In this document: positions 26,369 through 33,882 of the stretch, one piece after another
How the letters are laid out: the number at the start of each line of letters is the position of its first letter
Position numbering within the stretch: position 1 is the first letter of the stretch
Assembly: GCA_902791935.1 (NCBI GenBank)
Contig: CADAXQ010000020.1
Location: 1 to 37,701, forward strand
Length of the DNA stretch: 37,701 bases
Direction: 5' to 3'
DNA from: an uncultured Erysipelotrichaceae bacterium
GTDB taxonomy: Bacteria; Bacillota_I; Bacilli_A; RFN20; CAG-826
The notes under the pieces: model-generated
The model's input: the letters and a program-made list of their open reading frames with translations, nothing else
Told to the model about the DNA's origin: nothing
The model's database searches: none
Made by a program: the position numbers and the translations under genes

Positions 26369-26944
26369 TCAATCATTCATGCACGCACGAATTTTTTCAC
26401 GTACTTCTTTGGTATCTTCGTAAAGAATCGTTTCGATGGAAAACGTTCTTGCCGGAACTAAATTGTTTTTGTTGTCGTCCACGAATAAGCAATCTTCCCC
26501 TTTTTCATGAATGGCATCTAACACAATGGAAAACACTTTCGGATCTGGCTTCGTAACTTTGTGCTGATAAGAAATATAGGAATAATCGAATAAATCTGCG
26601 ATGCCAAAACGTTTCATTAAGACATCTGGTAATGTATCGCTGGCGTTAGAAACGAGAACAATCTTCTTACCGAGCTTTTTCTCTTCCCTTAAAAGATCGA
26701 TATAGGCTTGATGCGGCTCGGGGATAGAGAAAATCTCATGACGGATATATTCCGGATCCAATTTCATATCTTGAGAAATGTGCTGAATAATTTCCTCAAA
26801 CGTCCATTCACCCCGATCGCCACGGTGAAAATATTGCTCCACCCAAAGCGGCACTTCTTTTTCTGGCACATAACGACGGAAAAATAGCGGAGCGTCTTCG
26901 CTCCCTAACACACCGAAGAAATCTGTAAGCAAGACTTTTTTCAT
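26369..26944 (-). CDS. HAD-IA family hydrolase, leaderless start
   Basis: A 191-residue HAD-superfamily protein. The nucleophile lies in LTDFFGVLG (D8); VLVSNAS provides motif II, KVTKPDPKVF the lysine and FVDDNKNN the acidic motif. The second aspartate usual two residues after the nucleophile is phenylalanine, so phosphatase activity is uncertain; some HAD-IA members share this. The ATG at 26944 has no ribosome site, but a very good promoter ends 7 bases before it, pointing to a leaderless message. Substrate unknown. Confidence 0.8.
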   Translation of the reverse strand: MKKVLLTDFFGVLGSEDAPLFFRRYVPEKEVPLWVEQYFHRGDRGEWTFEEIIQHISQDMKLDPEYIRHEIFSIPEPHQAYIDLLREEKKLGKKIVLVSNASDTLPDVLMKRFGIADLFDYSYISYQHKVTKPDPKVFSIVLDAIHEKGEDCLFVDDNKNNLVPARTFSIETILYEDTKEVREKIRACMND

Positions 26945-26951
26945 GGACCAA

Positions 26952-26980
26952 ACTATAGCAGGAAGCCTTTGTTTTGCCAA
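26952..26980 (-). promoter_or_regulatory. promoter of the HAD gene (leaderless)
   Basis: On the minus strand TTGGCA (26975-26980) is separated by exactly 17 bases from TATAGT (26952-26957). The ATG of the HAD gene starts 8 bases after the -10, so transcription should begin at or within one base of the start codon. Confidence 0.7.
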
Positions 26981-27173
26981 ACAAAACCCGAACGAGAAAA
27001 TTTAACAAGATTTTACAATTTGTGGAAGAATTTCCACTTCTTCCTCCAAAGAAGGCAAGGAAAGGCTTCTTTCCTAATGTTTCATGTAAAAGAAATGAAA
27101 TTGTGAAATCGGAATTGCGGTGTTCTTTGCGTTCTTGGCAAAACTCACCCTCCCGCTTTGAAAAAAGCGTAAC

Positions 27174-27179
27174 TATAAT
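27174..27179 (+). promoter_or_regulatory. -10 element of the antiporter gene
   Basis: A perfect TATAAT 33 bases upstream of the ATG at 27213. The -35 position does not match consensus. Confidence 0.5.
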
Positions 27180-27212
27180 AACTCTTGCGCTTTGCGCGTG
27201 AGGCGATACTTT

Positions 27213-28649
27213 ATGTTCTTATCTTCGATTGTGGTACCCACGGATCCCAATCCGCAAGTCTACAAAATTCTACTTCCCTTGGCGATGTTACTCATTTTGG
27301 CCAAGATATTCTCTCTGTTATTAGGCCGTATTAACGTCCCCCAAGTCATCGGTTATTTACTGGCGGGCTTAGTGGTCGGCTTAATTTATTTGATTCCGGG
27401 TCAAATGATTTTGACGGAACAAACCGATGAAGGCATCTCCTTCTTTGCGAAAATCGGAGTCATCCTGATTATGTTCTCAGCGGGTGTGGAAACCGACATT
27501 AAGAAAGTAAAGTCAGTCGGTTTACCTTCCTTTATCATCGCCTTAATCGGGGTTATCACGCCGATGTTATTGGCGTTTGGGTTAGCCCGTGTCTACGACA
27601 TCTTAACGAATAACTCTTTGGATTTACATATTGAAGGCGTCAGCATTTATTACACGGAACTCTATTATGGCGTCATTTTGACCGCCACTTCTGTTTCAAT
27701 CACCGTGGCCGTCTTAAAAGAAGTCGGTCAATTGACCTCCAAAGTCGGAACCGTCTTGACTTCTGCCTCGATTATCGATGATGTTCTTGGCATTATTGTT
27801 CTTTCTTTAACCATCTCGCTTTCCGGCGTCAAAAACGCTGGGGGCGATGCCAAAGGCTTTACAGATTTGGCTTCTTTGACGCTCGGCGCCATGGGCGACG
27901 TCGGAAAAAATCCGGCGATGAACATCTTTATTATCATCTTATTTATGGCCGTCTTCTTTGCCATCACCATCTTTGCAGGACGTTACATCCGTAAGCTCTT
28001 TAACTGGTTGGGCAAGAAATATCCCCATCACATCCGCATCGTCATTCTCTCGTTAGGATTCTGCTTCTTGTGGGCTTATTTAGCTGAACTCTTCAACATT
28101 GCCGATATTACAGGTGCTTATTTGATGGGCTTAGTGCTTTCAAGCACCGTCAGCCATGGTTATATCGATCATCGTGCTGAAACGACGTCTAATTATCTCT
28201 TTGGTCCAATCTTCTTTGGCAGCATTGCCATGGGACTTTACACCAGCTTCGATGCCCAACAGTTTGTGCAATTCCTGACGTTTGGCTTACTTTGGATTGT
28301 CGTTGGCTTATTAGGCAAAATCATTGGCTGTGGGGGCGCCGGTTTAGCCTTCCACTTCCATTTCAAAGACTCCTTACGCATTGGCTTTGGCATGATGGCA
28401 CGAGCTGAAGTCGTCATCGTTTGTGCGCAAAAAGGCGTAGAGGCCGGCCTTGTTTCTCCGAACATTATGCCGTTCTGTCTCTTGCTCATCTTGGTTTCTA
28501 GCTTTATCACCCCAATTTGTCTCAAAGCACTTTATAAAGGGGAACCTCGGGTCGACGGTGTGGAAACCAGGACGACTCCGATCGTGCAAGAAGCCACCAA
28601 CATTGCGAACGCCGAAAAGAGCGAAGGCGTGAACGTCGAAAGCAAATAA
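27213..28649 (+). CDS. Kef-type monovalent cation/proton antiporter
   Basis: A 478-residue CPA2-family membrane protein with about twelve hydrophobic helices. INVPQVIGYLLAGLVVG (helix 2), FFAKIGVILIMFSAGVETD, SVSITVAVLKEVGQL, ASIIDDVLGIIVLSL with the paired aspartates of the ion site, and GFGMMARAEVVIVC are family hallmarks. It exchanges Na+ or K+ for protons across the plasma membrane. There is no C-terminal RCK/TrkA-N domain, so it is unlike full KefB/C. I use the ATG at 27213 (TGAGG upstream) rather than the TTG at 27192. Monocistronic, with its own terminator. Confidence 0.87.
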   Translation: MFLSSIVVPTDPNPQVYKILLPLAMLLILAKIFSLLLGRINVPQVIGYLLAGLVVGLIYLIPGQMILTEQTDEGISFFAKIGVILIMFSAGVETDIKKVKSVGLPSFIIALIGVITPMLLAFGLARVYDILTNNSLDLHIEGVSIYYTELYYGVILTATSVSITVAVLKEVGQLTSKVGTVLTSASIIDDVLGIIVLSLTISLSGVKNAGGDAKGFTDLASLTLGAMGDVGKNPAMNIFIIILFMAVFFAITIFAGRYIRKLFNWLGKKYPHHIRIVILSLGFCFLWAYLAELFNIADITGAYLMGLVLSSTVSHGYIDHRAETTSNYLFGPIFFGSIAMGLYTSFDAQQFVQFLTFGLLWIVVGLLGKIIGCGGAGLAFHFHFKDSLRIGFGMMARAEVVIVCAQKGVEAGLVSPNIMPFCLLLILVSSFITPICLKALYKGEPRVDGVETRTTPIVQEATNIANAEKSEGVNVESK

Positions 28650-28666
28650 TCTTCTAGACAAAAACA

Positions 28667-28695
28667 GGGAACGTAGCAGCGTGCGTTCCCTTTTT
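28667..28695 (+). terminator. antiporter terminator
   Basis: GGGAACG (28667-28673) pairs with CGTTCCC (28684-28690) and is followed by TTTTT (28691-28695). Confidence 0.88.
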
Positions 28696-28763
28696 GTTTC
28701 GCGCTTTAGCTGGTTCTTCTATTCAAAAAAGCAAAATGAACCATTATTTTTAAAAAATTACTT

Positions 28764-28927
28764 GTCCTAAGCCAAAACGCTGACCTGCTATTCTCCTCAT
28801 GCTCTTGTGGCAGAGGACGAAAAGTGCCTAACCCACGATTCGTGAGTTAAGACACTCAGCAAGATAAGGATAGATCCTTTCCAGACATCCTCTAGATGAT
28901 AGGTCTTGGTCTCGGTTCCTCTAGGCC
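28764..28927. ncRNA. candidate structured noncoding RNA, family unknown
   Basis: This non-coding stretch between a terminator and the end of the fucosidase gene folds extensively. The ends pair (CCTA 28766-28769 with TAGG 28922-28925, and GACC 28782-28785 with a GGTC near 28908). Inside are a hairpin TCCTC-a-TGC/GCA-GAGGA (about 28793-28817), a long hairpin from AGTG (28822) to CACT (28856) with core AACcCACG/CGTGaGTT, and AAGGA/TCCTT with a tetraloop (about 28866-28879). Multi-branch form with closed ends recalls 6S RNA, but no 6S, SRP, RNase P, tmRNA or riboswitch signature could be matched. Either strand could be transcribed; both have a T-rich tract just beyond the closing helix. Confidence 0.5.
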
Positions 28928-28933
28928 TTATTT

Positions 28934-31537
28934 TTATTCGCTCCAGCCGATTTTTTCGGCCATGAGATTATTAACCTTCAAACGTAGTTGGTAACGTTCA
29001 TATTCTAATTCTGAGGCCGGCGATAAAACCGCTAAGGCGCCCACCACTTTCTCTGTTTGATCACCCAGCACTAATTTATAAGTGATTCGGCCTTTGTGAG
29101 ACAAAGAGAAGCAAGGATCTACAAAAGAATTGGTTTGGACTAAGCCAAGGTCTTTGTAATGGGCTTCGCTGTCGGTGACGCGATAAAGATGGCACACTCC
29201 TTGATTGGGATCCCATGAGAAGCGCACACCATCCGTTTCGTATTCGGCTTTGAATCCAGTTGGCACCATAACGGCTTTGTTTTCTTCAAAGCCATTTAAC
29301 GTATACGTCTCCCCAATTTTGGTTTCAAAGCATAAAAATCCGTCTTCCCAATGCGTAGCAACAGGAGTTCCCTGATGGAGCACTTCTACCTTTTGATTTA
29401 ATCCTGGGGCGCATAAACGAACCGGATTCCCTTTTAATGAGGTGAGTGTCACGGATTGAATGCGATGGTCGTGATAACTTAACGATATTTCAAAGCAACC
29501 TCTTGCCTTTAATCCATGATAGTCGACGTCTTTCCAGGAAGAAGGCAATGCCGACAATAAAGAAAGATAGCCTTCGTGGCTTTGTAATAACATCTCGCAG
29601 ATGCCCGTCAATGCGCCAAAATTGCCATCGATTTGGAATGGCGGGTGCACATCCCAAAGATTTGGGTGTGTTTTCTTTGAAAGCAATGTACGAAGCAATA
29701 GATAGGCATGGTCGCCATCTCCTACGCGTGCCCAGGCGCACAGACGATGGGCCAAAGCCCAACCCGTAGAGAAGTCACCGCGATAAGTCAACGTTAAACG
29801 AGCCGCATCCAACCAAGCCGGGGTTTGATGATTAACGATATTCCCGGGCATTAAGCCGACAAGTTGCGATAAATGACGGTGATGATATTCACCAATCTCG
29901 CCATAGAAATGTTCTTCGCCATATTCTTTGATTTGACCAGAGTAACCAATTTCCACCGCTTGATAATGTCCTAATTCTTTCTTTTCTTGTTCGATGGCAG
30001 CATCGTGCTGATGAAAGGCATTCGCTAGAACAAGATCATAACGCGCATTTTGTTCCAAGCCTTGTTCATCAAACGCACAACCAATCGTGCGGTAATACTG
30101 TTGATCCGGACGATTGAGTTCCCAATGGCCACTTAGAATTTGTTCAGGAGAAGCCGAGCAAGAACAAAGATAAGCATCATCGTATTTCTTAACGGATAAC
30201 AATAAGAATTTTTCCATACCGTGGACGGCTTCATAAGCCGCTTGGGCCCAAGCAAGGTCTTCTGTGAAGGCATAGGCATCATAGAATAAGGCCGAAGTTA
30301 ATGCTCCTGTACCGGGCCCTGAATGACTCTTAGGAGAAAGCCCTTCTACTTCATAGGCAAAGACACCCGTGCCAACGATCCACCCGGCATCTTCAGGAAC
30401 GGGTTTGTCGGGATAAGTTTCATGGAACCATTTTTGGGCATTCTTTTCGGCCGCTGGCAAATACGCTTTGAAGAAATCGCGATAAGCAACGAATGTGTCA
30501 TCCAAATTCGCCACAAAGGCAGGCCAATAGTTCATTTGGACGTTGATGTTGTGCCAGAAACCACTGCCCCATGGTGACTTGTCATAAGCGGTCCATACCC
30601 CTTGTAACGAAGCGGGAAGCGTGCCTGGACGAGAGGAAGACAACAATAAATGGCGTCCGAATTGGAAATAAAGCATTTCTAAATAAGGGACGTTCTCCCC
30701 TGCTTGATAAGCTTTCAATAATTCATCGGTGGGACGCGGATCATAAGAAGAAAGTGAGAACGTGACGCGCCCCATCCAAGATTGATAATCCTGGATATGG
30801 CGTTCCTTTAAGGCGGGATATCCTAGGGATTTTGCGTTTTTTAATAAGGACTTCACTGATTTTTCAGGGTCTTCTCCTAACGCTTTGTGCGTCATAAACG
30901 CTTCAGGGCATAAACGGTAAGAGGTGCCGGCGGTGTAATACAAAATCACGGTTTTTGCATGGTCAAAGAAGAAAGAATCTCCTTCGATATGGCATTCCCC
31001 ATCCGTTTCGTAAGAAAGACGACCTTCATAAATCAAATCACGAAGCGGAAGCGTGCCACGCATGATTAACGTCTCGCCTTCGGCATAGACTTTCCCCGTA
31101 CGTCCCCCTTCTTCTGGGGTTCTTGCGTCTAAAAACGGAATCACCAACTTTGCTTGGAACGAACAAGGTTTCTTGGCGTCCCAGCGATAAACAAAAACTT
31201 GATCGGGATAACTACAAAAGCATTCGCGATGAATGGAGTTACCATCGGCTTCAAACGAAGAAGCAACAACCCCTGTCTCCAATGACAGGGAACGTTCATA
31301 GTTTTTGACGTCTTTCTCATCAAACAACAAATGAATCTCGGAAAATTCAGAGAGACCGCCATGGGGAAAATTATTCGCGAATTCATTGGTCGCGAATATC
31401 ACGCGTTCTTTTTCTACGCCGCCAAAGACAGACGCACCGAATTTGCCATTTCCAATCGGCAACGAATAACGCTCCCAGCCTTCTAAAGAATCTGCTGCAG
31501 GGGAACGATAGAACAATCGCATTTCATTTTCTTTCAT
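28934..31537 (-). CDS. GH95 alpha-L-fucosidase
   Basis: An 867-residue GH95 enzyme that removes alpha-linked L-fucose (or L-galactose) by inversion. The N-terminal beta-domain opens with RLFYRSPAADSLEGWERYSLPIGNGKFGASVFG. The (alpha/alpha)6 barrel carries NINVQMNYWPAF (about 330, the paired asparagines), the acidic KEYGEEHF (about 537) before HRHLSQLVGLMPG, and QIDGNFGALTGICEML (about 637, the base aspartate). About 100 C-terminal residues form a beta domain. No signal peptide, so it acts inside the cell on imported fucosylated sugars. Its promoter follows the hpt terminator directly. Confidence 0.9.
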   Translation of the reverse strand: MKENEMRLFYRSPAADSLEGWERYSLPIGNGKFGASVFGGVEKERVIFATNEFANNFPHGGLSEFSEIHLLFDEKDVKNYERSLSLETGVVASSFEADGNSIHRECFCSYPDQVFVYRWDAKKPCSFQAKLVIPFLDARTPEEGGRTGKVYAEGETLIMRGTLPLRDLIYEGRLSYETDGECHIEGDSFFFDHAKTVILYYTAGTSYRLCPEAFMTHKALGEDPEKSVKSLLKNAKSLGYPALKERHIQDYQSWMGRVTFSLSSYDPRPTDELLKAYQAGENVPYLEMLYFQFGRHLLLSSSRPGTLPASLQGVWTAYDKSPWGSGFWHNINVQMNYWPAFVANLDDTFVAYRDFFKAYLPAAEKNAQKWFHETYPDKPVPEDAGWIVGTGVFAYEVEGLSPKSHSGPGTGALTSALFYDAYAFTEDLAWAQAAYEAVHGMEKFLLLSVKKYDDAYLCSCSASPEQILSGHWELNRPDQQYYRTIGCAFDEQGLEQNARYDLVLANAFHQHDAAIEQEKKELGHYQAVEIGYSGQIKEYGEEHFYGEIGEYHHRHLSQLVGLMPGNIVNHQTPAWLDAARLTLTYRGDFSTGWALAHRLCAWARVGDGDHAYLLLRTLLSKKTHPNLWDVHPPFQIDGNFGALTGICEMLLQSHEGYLSLLSALPSSWKDVDYHGLKARGCFEISLSYHDHRIQSVTLTSLKGNPVRLCAPGLNQKVEVLHQGTPVATHWEDGFLCFETKIGETYTLNGFEENKAVMVPTGFKAEYETDGVRFSWDPNQGVCHLYRVTDSEAHYKDLGLVQTNSFVDPCFSLSHKGRITYKLVLGDQTEKVVGALAVLSPASELEYERYQLRLKVNNLMAEKIGWSE

Positions 31538-31560
31538 AGGGATATCCTAACTCGCTTGAT

Positions 31561-31588
31561 ATTATAGCCTTTCATGTGGGAATCAAAA
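31561..31588 (-). promoter_or_regulatory. GH95 gene promoter
   Basis: On the minus strand TATAAT (31561-31566) is preceded after 16 bases by TTTTGA (31583-31588), which overlaps the T-run of the hpt terminator. The ATG follows about 23 bases after the -10. The -35 is a partial match. Confidence 0.5.
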
Positions 31589-31609
31589 AAGCCTCCGAAG
31601 CACGGAGGC
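31585..31609 (-). terminator. hpt terminator
   Basis: GCCTCCG (31591-31597) pairs with CGGAGGC (31603-31609) around a 5-base loop, followed on the minus strand by TTTTTT (31585-31590). Confidence 0.9.
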
Positions 31610-31625
31610 AAAGAAACGAGATTCG

Positions 31626-32219
31626 TTATTTCGTAACGGATTCCGGATGATTCTTCGATAACGGATCTTTGGCAAGAAGGGCATCCCATTCCGCGAAATC
31701 TTCTTTGGAAGGAGTGAAGACGTAAGGAATATTGCGGCCAATTTCATTATAGTCAAAGCCATTCCCAACCAAATATTTGTTTTCTTTGATGACTTTGCCG
31801 ACGAAGTCCAATTTCACTTCCACTTGGCGTCTTGCCGGTTTATCCACAAAGACAGCAACTTTGACATCCTTTGGTTTCTTCGTCCAAAGGTATTGTTCTA
31901 GATACTGCATGGAGATACCCGTATCCACAACGTCTTCCACGATGACAATCGTTCTTCCTTCTGGATCGAAGCTCATGTCTTTTAACAAATTGACTTTGCC
32001 AGTCGTCGATGTTCCTTCATAAGAAGAAATATGAATGTAATCGACAATCACTGGTAATTTGACGTATTTCATCATGCCGATTAAGAACGTCATTGCCCCT
32101 TTCATGACGCAAAGCAAAATCGGTCGTTTTGTTTCATTCTTCAAAGCTTCCGTGATTTCTTCACCTACTTTTTGATAGCAGGCTTCAATTTCTTCGGATG
32201 TCATCACGATTTCGTGCAT
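31626..32219 (-). CDS. hpt: hypoxanthine phosphoribosyltransferase
   Basis: A 197-residue type I phosphoribosyltransferase that converts hypoxanthine or guanine plus PRPP to IMP or GMP in purine salvage. LLCVMKGAMTFLIGMM (about 35-50), SSYEGTSTTGKVNLLKD (flexible loop) and the PRPP motif VIVEDVVDTGIS (about 91-102) are visible, with DFVGKVI and LVGNGFDYNE near the C-terminus for base recognition. GAGAGG lies 8 bases upstream of the ATG. It is divergent from the riboswitch-controlled nucleoside importer, matching a joint role in purine salvage. Confidence 0.92.
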   Translation of the reverse strand: MHEIVMTSEEIEACYQKVGEEITEALKNETKRPILLCVMKGAMTFLIGMMKYVKLPVIVDYIHISSYEGTSTTGKVNLLKDMSFDPEGRTIVIVEDVVDTGISMQYLEQYLWTKKPKDVKVAVFVDKPARRQVEVKLDFVGKVIKENKYLVGNGFDYNEIGRNIPYVFTPSKEDFAEWDALLAKDPLSKNHPESVTK

Positions 32220-32245
32220 GGATCAACCTCTCTTAAAAAACACTT

Positions 32246-32257
32246 GGTTATTTAACC
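32246..32257. repeat. small palindrome in the hpt leader
   Basis: GGTTA-TT-TAACC is an inverted repeat about 27 bases upstream of the hpt ATG. It may form a weak hairpin in the hpt leader or be an operator half; nothing further supports a role. Confidence 0.3.
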
Positions 32258-32306
32258 TTACTTCCTTTTGGCGGAAAATACCATCACAAGTTACCTTTTT
32301 GCTTCC

Positions 32307-32320
32307 TGAAAACGTTTTCA
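32307..32320. promoter_or_regulatory. cre-like LacI/CcpA operator palindrome
   Basis: TGAAAACGTTTTCA is a perfect 14-bp palindrome with central CG and fits the catabolite-responsive element pattern TGWAANCGNTNWCA used by CcpA and related LacI-family proteins. It lies in the divergent region between hpt and the importer, about 37 bases upstream of the GATAAT -10 of the riboswitch transcript. It could control either direction. No LacI-family gene is in the window. Confidence 0.6.
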
Positions 32321-32356
32321 AGAAAAGTCGCTCTTTTATTTTTCTTGCTGTGCCTT

Positions 32357-32362
32357 GATAAT
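32357..32362 (+). promoter_or_regulatory. -10 element of the importer operon
   Basis: GATAAT, preceded by a T, lies 16 bases before the 5' arm of the riboswitch P1 helix. The -35 region reads TTTTAT and is weak. Its place fits a transcript beginning just ahead of the aptamer. Confidence 0.45.
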
Positions 32363-32378
32363 AGAAACGTCGAAAAGA

Positions 32379-32449
32379 CATTGTTCGTATAATTGCCGGA
32401 TTGGCGGCGAGTCTCTACGTTGGACCATAATCCAACACTATGGGCAATG
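32379..32449 (+). ncRNA. purine riboswitch aptamer, guanine class
   Basis: The three-way junction is readable: P1 CATTGTTC/GGGCAATG (32379-32386 with 32442-32449), J1/2 GTATAAT, P2 TTGCCG/CGGCGA (32393-32398 with 32405-32410), J2/3 GTCTCTAC (32411-32418), P3 GTTGG/CCAAC (32419-32423 with 32432-32436) and J3/1 ACTAT. The loop pair GG (32403-32404) and CC (32425-32426) can make the kissing contact. The base equivalent to position 74 of the xpt aptamer is C (32438), giving guanine/hypoxanthine specificity, and U51 is kept. L2 has 6 instead of the usual 7 bases. It precedes the nucleoside importer lipoprotein. Confidence 0.92.
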
Positions 32450-32523
32450 GAAAAAATCGTTTTTGCTTTTTCCATTCCAGAAACCCGCTTCAATTCTCAA
32501 ACAAGGTTACGGGCAAAAAGGAG
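32446..32523 (+). promoter_or_regulatory. riboswitch expression platform
   Basis: AATGGAAAAA (32446-32455) can pair with TTTTTCCATT (32467-32476), and this 10-bp hairpin shares AATG with the 3' arm of P1, so the two exclude each other. The freed arm CTTTTTCC (32466-32473) can instead pair with GGCAAAAAG (32512-32520), which covers part of the ribosome site AAAAAGGAG (32515-32523). No terminator with a trailing T-run is seen before the ATG. The layout suggests translational OFF control on ligand binding; this mechanism is inferred. Confidence 0.5.
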
Positions 32524-32528
32524 TAAAC

Positions 32529-33800
32529 ATGAAAAAGCATCTCAACTTCGTCGTCCTCGTCTTGGCCGCCGCTACTTTAGCTGGCTGCAACAACACTGGT
32601 TCTTCTTCGGGAGATTCCGCTGCTTCCACCACCTTAAAGGCTGGCCTTATCACCTTACACGACGAAAATTCGACCTATGACAAAAACTTCATTGACGCGT
32701 TCAAAGCCGCTTGCGCAAAGAAAGGCGTGACCCCCGTCATTCAAACCGGTGTTCCAGAAGGGAACGAATGCTACACTCAAGCTGCCGATATGGCGGATCA
32801 TGGGTGCAATTTTGTTTTTGCGGACTCTTTCGGTCATGAAGACCATATGATCCGTGCCGCTCGTGAATTCCCGAATGTTCAATTCTCTCACGCTTCCGGA
32901 CAAAAAGCTCACACATTAAAATTGGCGAACTTCCATAACGCTTTCGCTTCTATCTATGAAGGCCGTTATCTCGCTGGCGTTGCTGCCGGTTTGAAATTAC
33001 AAGCCATGATTGAAGCCAAACCTGAAACTTCAACAAACATTGGTTACGTCGGCGCCTACCCCTTTGCCGAAGTCATTTCTGGCTATACCTCTTTTTATCT
33101 CGGTGTCCGTTCGGTCGTTAAGAAAGCCACAATGACCGTTACCTTCACCAATGAATGGTATGACGAAACTAAAGAAAAGACTTCTGCTGAAAATTTGATT
33201 GAAAACTACCATTGCTCCATCATCTCCCAACACGCTGACTCTTGGGGCGCTCCGACTGTTTGCGAAAACGCTACAGTTCCTAACGTGACCTATAATGGTT
33301 CCACCGAATCGAAATGCCCCAAGACTTATCTCATTTCTTCTCGTATCAATTGGGAACCTTATTTCGAACACTGCTTTGATCAATTGGCTAATAAAGGCAC
33401 CATCGAAACCGATTATACCGGTGAACTCGGCTCCACTCTTTATGATGGGTCTGTTGCTCTCACTGCTCCGGGTAAAGTTGCCGCTGTCGCAAACACCGAA
33501 GAAAAATTAAACGATGTCGCGGCGAAACTCCGCGCTGGCACGCTTCATGTCTTCGATACTTCCTCCTTCACGGTGAGTGGCGACAATGTCACTAGCAACG
33601 TCACGGTTGATGCTGAAGGCCATGTCACTTCTTACAAGGCCGACGTCGATCCAGATACTGCTAATACTGCTGATACCGAAGTGGTTGAAAAAGATAGCAA
33701 TGGCAAATCTTACATTGCCGAAAGCACGAAACGCTCTGCTCCTTATTTCCAACTCCACATCGATGGCATCACGCGCATCGATAACACCAAGCAAAACTAA
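32529..33800 (+). CDS. BMP family lipoprotein, purine nucleoside-binding
   Basis: A 423-residue secreted lipoprotein: signal peptide MKKHLNFVVLVLAAATLAGC with lipobox LAGC (cysteine at residue 20), a serine/glycine linker, then the BMP/PnrA-type binding fold. AGLITLHDENSTYDKNFIDAF, FADSFGHEDHMIRAA, NFHNAFASIYEGRYLAGVAAG and NIGYVGAYPFAEV are typical. It captures a nucleoside outside the membrane and delivers it to the ABC transporter encoded downstream. It is longer than the usual 350 residues because of insertions between about 225 and 380. The ATG at 32529 has AAAAAGGAG upstream; longer in-frame starts would run into the riboswitch. Confidence 0.9.
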   Translation: MKKHLNFVVLVLAAATLAGCNNTGSSSGDSAASTTLKAGLITLHDENSTYDKNFIDAFKAACAKKGVTPVIQTGVPEGNECYTQAADMADHGCNFVFADSFGHEDHMIRAAREFPNVQFSHASGQKAHTLKLANFHNAFASIYEGRYLAGVAAGLKLQAMIEAKPETSTNIGYVGAYPFAEVISGYTSFYLGVRSVVKKATMTVTFTNEWYDETKEKTSAENLIENYHCSIISQHADSWGAPTVCENATVPNVTYNGSTESKCPKTYLISSRINWEPYFEHCFDQLANKGTIETDYTGELGSTLYDGSVALTAPGKVAAVANTEEKLNDVAAKLRAGTLHVFDTSSFTVSGDNVTSNVTVDAEGHVTSYKADVDPDTANTADTEVVEKDSNGKSYIAESTKRSAPYFQLHIDGITRIDNTKQN

Positions 33801-33832
33801 GCGTCCATCATAAGTTCTTTAACGGAACGCTT

Positions 33833-33871
33833 GCCCAGGGGGAATTTCTTCCCCTTGGGCTTTGTCTTTTT
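33833..33871 (+). terminator. intra-operon terminator (attenuator)
   Basis: GCCCAGGGGGAA (33833-33844) pairs with TTCCCCTTGGGC (33849-33860), a 12-bp stem with one G-U pair, followed by TTTGTCTTTTT. It lies 32 bases after the lipoprotein stop and 12 bases before the ATPase ATG. The downstream genes have no visible promoter, so partial read-through would give more lipoprotein than transporter. Confidence 0.85.
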
Positions 33872-33882
33872 GAGGTAAAACC

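Noticed and set aside
26974..27201. Possible 75-aa gene in the HAD-antiporter gap
   Set aside because: It begins at the HAD -35 element, has low-complexity basic composition, no ribosome site and covers the antiporter -10 element.
28764..28927. Assignment of the structured RNA as 6S, SRP, RNase P, tmRNA or T-box
   Set aside because: Signatures such as GGTGGTACCGCG (T-box), GAGGAAAGTCC (RNase P) and the SRP helix-8 core are absent; 6S remains possible by shape only.
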